From Blastocystis hominis (lineage: Eukaryota > Sar > Bigyra > Opalinata > Blastocystidae), in assembly GCF_000151665.1 (NCBI RefSeq), contig NW_013171849.1:796480-860479 (forward strand): a stretch of DNA of 64,000 nucleotides. The letters are read 5' to 3'. The notes under the pieces were generated by a model. It was not told where the DNA came from. It was given only the letters and a program-made list of their open reading frames with translations, and did not search any database. Shown here one piece after another: positions 36,501 through 45,066 of the stretch; the stretch's first letter is position 1, and every line of letters begins with the position of its first letter. The position numbers were made by a program, and so were the translations under genes.

Positions 36501-36665
36501 CTCATTTGAATGGCTCCCCTGGAAGTATTTTATCTGGTACTGCTTTCCGTTAACAGTTATTTCTCTAATATCGCCATGGATATAATTATCGAGCAAATAT
36601 CGAGATTTCTGTATTTCCTCTGTTCGGCCTGTATGTTATGTATTCAATCTACTCATACCTTCCAT
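33572..36665 (-). CDS. MORN, LRR and Gly/Asn FG-repeat protein, interrupted by an assembly gap
   Basis: From ATG 36665 a 30-nt intron after the second codon leads to RTEEIQKSRYLLDNYIHG. There is no signal peptide. MORN-like motifs follow (YLYRGEFDNEMNRHGYGMEY; GKEKIMGYWEKDKL). After the 47-N gap come BspA-type LRRs close to those of the duplicated secreted genes ([33 protein letters not shown]), with the same phase-1 introns. About eleven 23-residue repeats follow (FSFGNNANNGKPTFSFGGNN), then a Gly/Asn-rich tail, two more introns (32 and 30 nt) and the terminal exon ending in NLFESRSH. The gap sits between the MORN and LRR parts, so it cannot be proven that both halves belong to one gene, although strand, intron phase and spacing agree. 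Confidence 0.6.
33960..34770 (-). repeat. 69-bp tandem repeats (23-residue FG repeats)
   Basis: About eleven copies of a 69-bp unit encoding GGFSFGNNANNGKPTFSFGG-type repeats. Internal copies are almost identical, and the 3' copies degenerate into GGYSFGNSTN versions. Confidence 0.9.
35567..35613. other. Assembly gap (47 N)
   Basis: A run of N. It lies inside the MORN/LRR gene, next to LRR modules that also occur in both inverted arms, a likely cause of the assembly failure. Confidence 0.99.
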
Positions 36666-37014
36666 TCTTGTCACCAATATTAACAAATAGTAGTTATGTG
36701 CCAAATCTCTTTTTCCACATTATTCTTGTACACAAGAAATAGAACCTTAAAATATTTAAAGAATATCAAGATACACCACACTCCACTATATAGAATAGTT
36801 TTCTCCACCCTTCAGAGACATGTTAACAAACAGAGACCTTCGGGATTCTCCCAAAAAAAGTGACTTTATTAGTTGTCCATAAAACTTATAGTGACATGCC
36901 GATTTATTGATTCGTAAAGTAACTGTAAATGTTGTGTTAAAAGTGTAACTTTATCATATATAGAACATATTATTGTTTTTTATAAAATACTTTTGTAGTT
37001 GATTGTTTATAGTA
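36666..37014. promoter_or_regulatory. Divergent intergenic region, 349 bp
   Basis: AT-rich region between the MORN/LRR gene (minus) and the ubiquitin protease gene (plus). It must contain both promoters. No specific element is recognised. Confidence 0.45.
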
Positions 37015-39383
37015 ATGGCAGGAGATGGGAGAGAGGTAGGAGAACGAGGGTTGACATTTACTCTTTAGAGAATTATTTCTGAAAAAGAAATTGAATCCAA
37101 ATCCGCTCCACTTGGACTAGGTCATGTTGGAATTGTAAATAACTCAAATATGTGTTTCTTTAACTCAATGTTACAAGTAAGAAAAAATACTGGACCTGTA
37201 AACTAGATAATATCCCATATTCCACAAATTGTAGTGGGTTTTCTTCAAAACTTGAATTCTACTGATGTAAGCCTCTCCCCAGCATTTATTATTTTAGATC
37301 CCTTCAGACACTGATAATAGGCATGAAAATGATATAGTCAGTGAGTATAGACGTTTTTTGTATGACCTGTGGAACAATCGTTTGAGAACGGTAAATCCAC
37401 AGGCGCTAGTGGTTTGTATGAAAAATGAGTCAAGAATATTGTGTGATTATGAGCAACATGATTGTGCTGAGTTTTATGTACTTTTTTCTCTACTCTTGAT
37501 ATCTCTCAGACTTTGTTTCTCCAACTGCTTATAAAGGAATTAGCATCCTCTTCGGGTGACCCAAAGGTGATCCTGAATCAACTGTCCAGTTCGGAAACGA
37601 CAGCTGAAGTCGTTTGGAACCACTGCAACTCATTCTACAATAATTTCGTTTTCTCGAGTTTGTACGGCCTTCGCTCCTCCTCGTGTGCTTCCATGCCGTA
37701 CGAAACTTTCAACTGCCTAACTCTGCCTGTTCCTGAAGTCGACATCCATGTAAAAGTGAACGTTTTTATTAGCGTTCCGTGTATTTTCGCAACCGAACAG
37801 AAGAAAGAGGGTTTGAAGTACAAAGAAATCGCTCAGAAGAGCGTGGTTTGCATCCTGGAGCCTCAATCCATGTGCGAAAATCTTTACGACCAAATGGCTG
37901 AAACCCTCAACAAATCAAAAACTGAAATCGATTTGATTCTGTGCTGTCGCGAGAGTAGAATCAAAGTGGTGTCTTGCGACTTCGGTGAATTCTAGGCGCG
38001 CGTTTTGCAATACTCCGATCCACAAATGCTCGTTTTGAGCCACATTAGTCCCTACTGCTTTCTTCTTTGCGTTTTCGTACTTCTCATCCTGCAAATTCAC
38101 TCGTTTAGAAGCCAATCCCAACCATGAAGCCGATCATGATCCAATTCGACAGCTGGCGATTCGTGAAAGAGTACGTGGGATACGTTTCGAGATACATTTC
38201 GTACGGATTCCCTCGCTTTTTGTACTGCTATCCGAGCGGCAATTTGGATTGGATCGTTTCGCAGATCGAATCGCTTCTTCTCCCCGAATATCGGCAGCAT
38301 TTCGATCTGTTCTATCCACGAATCGAGAAGTTGTACTCGGTCATCGTAAGCCAGTACTTATCAGAACCCTCCAAGTTTGTCAAACAAGAAAACACATTAA
38401 TAAGTCCCAGCAAACGGCAAAAAATCCTTAAATTATCGCTGCAAGGTAGTCTTCGATCGAATTCTTTTCCGGTAGATTTCATGTCGTGGAATTCGACATC
38501 GCCTCGCCTTCCTTTATTCCTCAAAGATCAGTTTTTATCAAGAAAACTACCAGGTCCGTGGTTCTTAAACGTGTTTCGCAAGGATCAATTGAAAGAATGC
38601 GTGAGTTCGTTCTTCTCTTTCTCCGAAAATATCGACCAGTTCTCCGTTCTCTTCGATCTCGATGATGGTGCGACCAAATGCATTCCATCGACTCCCGAAG
38701 CCGATCAGAAGCGAGCCAGCATCAAGAAAATGATCGCCGATTCGAACCCATCTCCGCTTTGCAATCTTCTTCCCATCGACGATGAGCATCTCAGTTCGAA
38801 GAATAGTATTTCCTTGGAGAAGTGTCTGCAGAGCTCGCTCGCCATGGTGCAGAACGCGGAGAATGGACAGGCGGAAGAACAAGGGAAATGGCGCGTGTAT
38901 TACCTCCCTCCTTATCTAACCCTTCATTTGTCGCGCAGTACATATCACACGTTTAAAGACTCGCAGTGCAAATGCGATGCGAACTCAAATTCGAACTCGA
39001 ACTATTATGTGCAGTATAAAGTACAGACCAAAGTGGACTATCCGTTGAGAGATCTCGATATGAATCCGTTCGTGTTTTCGGAGAATCCACGAAGGGAGTA
39101 TGTGTATGACTTGGTGGGCGTGTGTTGCCATTCGGGGCAGACGGATTGTGGGCATTATTATACGTTTTGTAGAGATAAGGAGGAGAATGGAGAAGTGAGT
39201 TGGTGGAAATATAACGATGAAATTGTGATGCGTGTGAAGGAGTCAGAGGTGATGACGATGAAGGCTTGCATGCTTGTTTATGAGCAGAAAAACAAGGCTC
39301 AGTACACGATCAAGCAAATCAGAGAACTCATTCAAAAGTCCATGGCAAAGCCAATTTTAGAGCATGAATCAGAGGCTAGTTGA
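37015..39383 (+). CDS. Ubiquitin-specific protease (C19 family)
   Basis: Deubiquitinating cysteine protease. From ATG 37015, MAGDGRE is joined by a 33-nt intron to IISEKEIESKSAPLGLGHVG. The Cys box reads GIVNNSNMCFFNSMLQ, so the catalytic Cys is present but the usual GNTCYxNSxLQ is altered to NSNMCFFNS. Introns of 30 and 31 nt follow (beginning near 37159 and 37265). The His box near 39110 is intact (YDLVGVCCHSGQTDCGHYYT), followed by WWKYNDEIVMRV. A finger/palm insertion of several hundred residues lies between, including CNLLPIDDEHLSSKNSISLE. A 30-nt intron near 37966 and another near 38120 join the middle exons. The stop is TAG 39381-39383, only 36 bp from the stop of the convergent ECHDC1 gene. 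Subfamily unresolved. Confidence 0.8.
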
Positions 39384-39419
39384 TTGTTTTTAAATTATTG
39401 ATTTGGGTTGGTTTGGTTG

Positions 39420-40476
39420 CTACACACAAACAGAAAAAGAATGTCGCTTCACCACCTCCGTGTTGGCCAGCGCTTCCTCGCACGCAGGCGAAGCGAATTG
39501 AGCGCCAAAAATGCGGCGTTCTTCTTCCAACAATTCGCTCGAAATCGTGCCCATTTCACAGTCTATCTTTCAAGCTTCGCGTCATTCCTACTTGCAACCA
39601 TTTGCTTTATGGCCTGACTGCTCGTGGGATTATATTGTGTAAAATCAAACAAAAAGTGTTTCGCTCCCTCCATTCCATCGCCCGTCACAATATCGTCCAC
39701 CAGCCCTAATTCGAAGGCTTTCGCTGCAGAGAGCTTCTCTGCTCCCAACATAACGCGCAGAGCGGATTTTCTACCAATGATCTGCGTTAAGCGAGATGCG
39801 CCGCCCCAGCCTGGGCAAAGTGACAAACTATTGTGGATAAAGCGAATGTAGCTTTTTTCCTGGCTAACCATCACGCGGAAGTCCGTGCTGGTCGAAATCT
39901 CCGCACCTCCACCAATAGCGTAGCCTTCGATAAGGGCAACGCTGACAAGGCCGAGGCGACGCAGCCGGGTGAGCGAGGTCTGCATAAGGAGGTTTAACTC
40001 CAGTTTTTCAGGAGTTTTGTGGACATAGCTACAATTGGGAATTGTGGGCGGAAGTACCGCTTTGAAGCGAGTAGGTCAAAACCAGAGCAGAAAGTGTGAT
40101 TTGCTCCGCGGAGAATCAGAGCATTTCCATCTTTCCACTTTTCGAGAGTGTCAATATGATTAGCTAGATCTACCATCATTTTCTCTCTATGTGGAATGGA
40201 CTGGGAATAGGTACGTCATCGCGTTTTTCTTAGGAACGTTATTTAACGTCAAAATCGCGATCTTTCCATCATACGAAAGATCTACAGAGCCTTCGTTCGC
40301 TAGATATTACGCAAATCGCAATCAAACTACTCCTAGAGGCAATTCGCTTCTTGAGTTCGTTGTACTGAGTCTCTGAAATGCCAGTAGGCAGATAAAGGCA
40401 TCGCTAATCGATGAGCTTAAGTGAAGGGTAATACGGCAAAGGAAGGAGAAACAACACGACGGAGAGAAGAAATCAT
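39420..40476 (-). CDS. ECHDC1-like (ethylmalonyl-CoA decarboxylase) crotonase-fold protein
   Basis: Predicted organellar enzyme that decarboxylates ethylmalonyl-/methylmalonyl-CoA side products. The start at 40476 gives MISSLRRVVSPSFA, an import-type signal. A 31-nt intron leads to RCLYLPTGISETQYNELKKR, another 31-nt intron to VDLSYDGKIAILTLNNVPKK, and a 28-nt intron to the rest. Crotonase-fold blocks: ALILRGANHTFCSGFDL, VSVALIEGYAIGGGAEIST, DFRVMVSQEKSYIRFIHNSL and CPGWGGASRLTQIIG. The ALIxGxAxGGGAE and PGWGGAxRL blocks match ECHDC1 better than ordinary enoyl-CoA hydratases. A 29-nt intron precedes the last exon, which is in frame with a TGTTTGTG motif (39425-39432, minus) before the genomic TAG 39420-39422, so a poly(A)-made stop is likely. 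The start is 41 bp after the MO25 stop. Confidence 0.78.
39425..39432 (-). terminator. TGTTTGTG 3'-end motif inside the ECHDC1 frame
   Basis: The plus strand reads CACAAACA. Coding-strand codons are TTT TCT GTT TGT GTG TAG; cleavage after the first T of TCT plus poly(A) gives UAA. Confidence 0.5.
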
Positions 40477-40517
40477 ATCGAACAAACAATAAAAGCACAA
40501 AATGCAGGTTTGACAAA

Positions 40518-41736
40518 CTACAATTGTGATAACAGGGAAACAACAATCTGCTTCTCTTTGATAAACGTGTTGTTTTCTAAGACTCACCGCTCTTCCCATC
40601 CCTTACTACAATCACTGAGAAAAGACGAGAAAAATGAAGCAAACTGCTGACGGTTCTGACATAAAAGCTTGTGAATGGGGACCGTCTTTTTAGGGTTCAC
40701 AACGAATAGCTAGAAATGATTTTTGCATTCAGAGAAGCCACTTTGAAAACCTGGAACGCTTCCATCTGAATCGATTGATAGGGAGAACACAAATGCTGCA
40801 TTACCAGCATCAACGCTTCGGATTGCTCTAAAAACGCGATCGTAATATGCACATTCATCCTCTCGTGTAAGATAGAGTAGAGTAACCGAAGACTCAGAAG
40901 CACCGTAATGTAATCACTGCTGCTAAGCAAGCGCAGCATCCACGAACAGAACTGTACAATCAGTACTCAAACAAACAGCTACATATTGAAAAAGGGGCTC
41001 TCCCGGGTTGAGGAGAGTGGAAACAAGGGCACAGTTTTGGCTGAAGAGATCGTTTAGGATGGACAAAACGTCGCAAGAGACGTGAAAGTAGCGGCTGCGA
41101 GAATGAATGCGAATGAGAGGATCCACTAAACTAGGGTGGGAGAGGATTTTCTCGTGGATGGCGTTTTGTTTGATACACTCGCGTAACAGTAGACCTAGGT
41201 GGGAGCTGAGCTCGTAATGAGAATATCTAAGTGAGAGAGCAGAGCAGAGCAAACAAGGAAATGAGCTGGTAAAGAATGTCGCTTCCTTCCTGTGAGAGCA
41301 TGTACTGAGACGAAAAACAGGCGAAATCACAATCGAGCAAGATGGAAAAAACGTGTACGAAAACTGTTCGCTCCTACCGTTTGTGAAAAACAATAAAACG
41401 AACTTGGACTTGAAGATATGGAAAAGACGCAAGAATTTGAGGAATCAAATGTGAGCGAATGATACACTCGGAGAGTTCTTCACACTCCTCCAGTTGAGGA
41501 TCCGATTCTCCCTAAAAGAACACAAGATGGAAAAAAGGTAAACTTTCCCTAGTAAAAACGTTTTCATTTGACAGAACCGTTTGTGTAACTACACATTACG
41601 CCAACGAAAAAGCTAGGTACAAGTCGCCCTTTCGATGGAACGATACCGTTAGAAATACACTCCAATTCGTATAGGCAAGCTGCCACCAACACAGGTGGCG
41701 TTTTATGGATCCCCAACACGCGTTTGATCAAGTCCA
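40518..41736 (-). CDS. MO25/CAB39-like scaffold protein
   Basis: Armadillo/HEAT-like co-activator of LKB1-STRAD and other Ste20-family kinases. The start at 41736 gives MDLIKRVLGIHKTPPVLVAA. Recognisable blocks: GLLLRECIKQNAIHEKIL (family LRECIRHEPLAKIIL); FHVSCDVLSILNDLFSQN; NVHITIAFLEQSEALMLVMQ; and SIQMEAFQVFKLFVVNPKKT, which reads through a 32-nt intron and matches the family's NIQFEAFHVFKVFVANP. A further 30-nt intron leads to the terminal exon NNTFIKEKQIVVSLLSQL, TAG 40518-40520. Several other small introns lie between 41450 and 41640. The stop-to-start distance to the downstream ECHDC1 gene is 41 bp. Confidence 0.82.
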
Positions 41737-41828
41737 TGAACAATAATATGGAATGAGGGAGATTAAAGATAAACTTATGACTTTGATACGAATTGTAAAA
41801 AAGCCTAATTCTCTCTTATCATTTCCAA

Positions 41829-44219
41829 ATGTTACGCTTTTCCAAAGTTTTGATTGCTAACCGAGGAGAGATAGCAAGCAGGATCATCCGAACGACAAAA
41901 CAAATGGGGATTAAGTCTCTGGCGATCTGCAACGAGATTGATAAGAACTCTCGCTATGTCAAGGAGGTTCGAATGTGAATGAAATGTCAGATTCTAGGCA
42001 GATGAAGCCGTTTATGTTTCCGATTCTTCGAACGTTTTCCTAGATATCGACAAAATAATCGAGATTGCAAAGAATAATAAAGTAGATGTAGGCATTATTT
42101 GTGCTGTGGAGACCAGGCAATTCACCCAGGGTACGGATTTCTCTCTGAAAACCCCGAATTTCCTAAGCGATGCAAAGAAAACGGTATCAAGTTCGTGGGA
42201 CCGTCCTATGAAACCATGCGCTTGTTGAGTTCGAAAAAGTGGTTATCTCCTAACGATTTAACAATAGAGACGCAAAGGAACTAGCACAGCGTTGTGGAAT
42301 CCCCACAATTCCTGGCTATTCCGGTTCTGACCAATCCACAGCTCGTCTCCTCGAAGAAATCAACAAAATCGGTTATCCGGTGCTTCTCAAAGCCTCCATG
42401 GGTGGCGGCGGTCGCGTACCCCCTCTCCCATAATTCTTCTGTAGGGCATGCGAATTCTCTCCGACTCCAACTCCAATCAACTCGCTGAAATCATCTCCAG
42501 CTGTCGCAACGAGGCCGAAAAGCACTTCGGCGACGGCCATCTCCTCCTCGAGAAGTACCCTTTTCCCCGTTTCTCCGTTTCTCCAGATTCCTCCCTCGCA
42601 CACGACACATCGAGATCCAAGTCTTCGGCGATTCTCACGGCGACGTCGTCCAGCTCGGCGAGCGCGAGTGTTCGCTCCAGCGCCGCTACCAGAAGCTCAT
42701 CGAAGAGTCTCCCTGCGTTTCTCCATTTCTCCTTTTCTCTCACTTGCAGTTCTATCTCTCCGACGAAGAACGCTCGCGTCTCTACTCCTGGGCTCTCACT
42801 CTCACGCAGCAGAGCCACTACGAGGGCGCAGCCACCGTCGAGTTCCTCTGCGACGCCGCTACGCGCCGCTTCTACTTCATGGAGGTCAACACGCGGCTCC
42901 AAGTCGAACATCTCGTCACGCAGTGCGTCAACCAACAAATCGACCTCGTCGAACTCCAGCTACGCGTCTCACCGCGGGAATCCACTCACTCATAGATCGC
43001 ACAGGGAGAGTCTCTCCAAGAAATCGGAGTTTCTCCGTTTTCCACGAAACCGTTTCCACGGTTCGACGCCTCCATTTATAAACATGGGCTTCAGGCCGGG
43101 CGTTTCGCCATGGAATGCCGCGTTTACAACGAAGATCCCGCCAAGTGGGTTCCACGTTTCCACTTTTTTGGATAGTCACTTTTTACCGGGAGATGGGTTC
43201 CCGCGGTTATGTAACGCGGTTTCGGACCCCCACACCCAAATCGAGAACAATATTCCGTCTTCCCCCGCGGCAACCGCCTTCGACCCGCTTTTATTGAAGA
43301 TCATAACCGCGGGGAACTCGAGAAACGAAGTAATCGAGCGAATGGAGGCGGCGCTGCGTCGCTGCGTCGTTCTGAACGTTCCAACGAATTCGCAGATGCT
43401 TCTGAACACGTTGAAACTCCCGAAATTCCGAAGTGAAGGCGCCGATAGCCGATTGGTGGACGAATTCCCGCGGGAATTGATCGAAACGAAGGAAATGAGC
43501 GAATTCGAAGTGCTTTCTTCGCTTGCCGCCTTTTTGTTTGCTCGGATTCCCCGCGGAAATTCACGTTGCTTTTTTTGGCGCCTTTGATGCAGAAAATCCG
43601 TGGAATTCGATTCGGTTCTTTAGCAATTCCGCGGTTTTACCGCGGTTTGGGCGGACTTCGATCAATGGAATTCCATTCGAATATCGCTTGGAACCCACCC
43701 AACTCGCCGTTCGATCCCCCGGAAAACCGTGGGGAACCGCGACTCCGGTGGAGTGGCTAGGCGAAGAAAACGGGGAACTGCGTGTTCGTGTGGGGAGCGA
43801 AGTGGTGCGGAATTTGGTGCGTGCGGACACTCCAGAAATAGCGCATATTTTCCCGGTGAGCTGTACGGATCGATTTTCGAGTCTGCGATATGATGTGAGC
43901 GAGGAGGAGACGGAGGGAAGAGAGATAGAGCAAGCAACGAGCGAAGGTGCGTCGATGATTACATGTCCGATGCCTGGTTCGGTGTGTCGTGTGCTTGTGA
44001 AGAATGGGGAGAAAGTGAAAAAGGGGGATATTGTGGTCGTCATTGAGGCGATGAAGATGGAGGTGGGCGATGAGGAAGGGAATGGGATTGTAGCACTCGA
44101 TCACGGCGCCACGCGATGGGGTTTTGGAAATCGGAGAGCTGGCAGAGAAGCAGTTTTTGAAGAAAGGGCAGTCAATTTTCCGAGTTATTTTTTATGTTTG
44201 TTGGAAAAGAGAGAGATAA
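41829..44219 (+). CDS. Biotin-dependent acyl-CoA carboxylase alpha subunit (propionyl-CoA carboxylase-like)
   Basis: Carries biotin carboxylase and biotin carrier domains, probably in the organelle. The start gives [23 protein letters not shown]-grasp blocks: [72 protein letters not shown] and [14 protein letters not shown]. The C-terminal biotinyl domain has [20 protein letters not shown] (biotin Lys in AMKME), read through a 31-nt intron (44063-44093). Other introns include a 32-nt one near 42557, a 33-nt one near 42717, a 30-nt one near 42967 and a 31-nt one near 43143; several are made of GTTTCTCC-like units. The last codons GTT ATT TTT TAT run into TGTTTGTT at 44195; poly(A) addition at 44193-44194 would create UAA. 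The next genomic stop in frame is TAA 44217-44219. PCC rather than MCC is my preference, not proven. Confidence 0.83.
44195..44202 (+). terminator. TGTTTGTT 3'-end motif inside the carboxylase frame
   Basis: Exact motif overlapping codons TAT GTT TGT TGG. It lies upstream of any genomic stop codon. Confidence 0.65.
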
Positions 44220-45066
44220 AACCAAAGGCAATAGGAGGTTCAGTGAATGAAGTGGGAGGATCACTTTACAATATGTAGAAGTGATTAAACATGAGGACAT
44301 AGAAAAAAATGAGTTCTACTTGAGAAATACATTAATAACCGATTCAGATCGATCACAAAGGCTCCAAAGCAGATACTGTCGTTATTGGTACAGAAAGACA
44401 TGGAGTGCTTCTATTACGTGTTGTTTGTGAAGAGACATCGTATTATCATACAATTCCTCAAGAATTGCTGTTTTTACGTAGCAAGTTGTTTCTTTGGAGA
44501 GTATTATTCAAATACTTCGTGAAAGTATTGCCATTCACGTCTGGATTCATTTCATCACATCTATTCTACTTAGAACTACATTTCATAGAGGTCTCACAAA
44601 TCTTTATTTTGTATTCTATTTATCATTATCTTATGCTCTTTTGTATTATACAGCTATATACAACTATATATATTGACATAGTACAAAACTTGTTTACTAT
44701 CTCTATTGTCATTTCATTTCATTTCATTTCAATTCATTTCAATTCATAGATGGACTGTCTATATCAAAACTCGAAATACTTCAGTTCATTGTTTCTACTT
44801 CTAACATATTCCAAAACACTCCAAAACACTCCAAAAGCATATATTCTTCGTTATCATTCATCTAGATTCACTCTTCCAATACAACGCTAAGTTGGTTGTT
44901 TTTCAGTCTAAATGGATTATAACTATCAGATTCTTATCTCTAAACATTTGGAATGGTTCTACGTCAAATTTAGAACCAAATTCCAAAAATCCAGAATTAG
45001 GAACAAAACGGTTCTCCAATAATCGATGCTGTTAACGTTCGTTAATTTAGAGGTTAGATAGAATTG
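44220..45066. other. Gap between carboxylase and right-arm gene, 847 bp
   Basis: 44220-44450 is unique AT-rich spacer. From 44451 on it is the duplicated 5' flank of the secreted-protein gene, including (ATTTC)n at about 44706-44732 and the open frame conserved between arms (44405-44749). No recognised gene. Confidence 0.55.

Noticed and set aside
39563-40179. Ordinary enoyl-CoA hydratase
   Set aside because: The GGGAE and PGWGGA blocks and the upstream exons fit ECHDC1 better; kept as a possibility until a tree is made.
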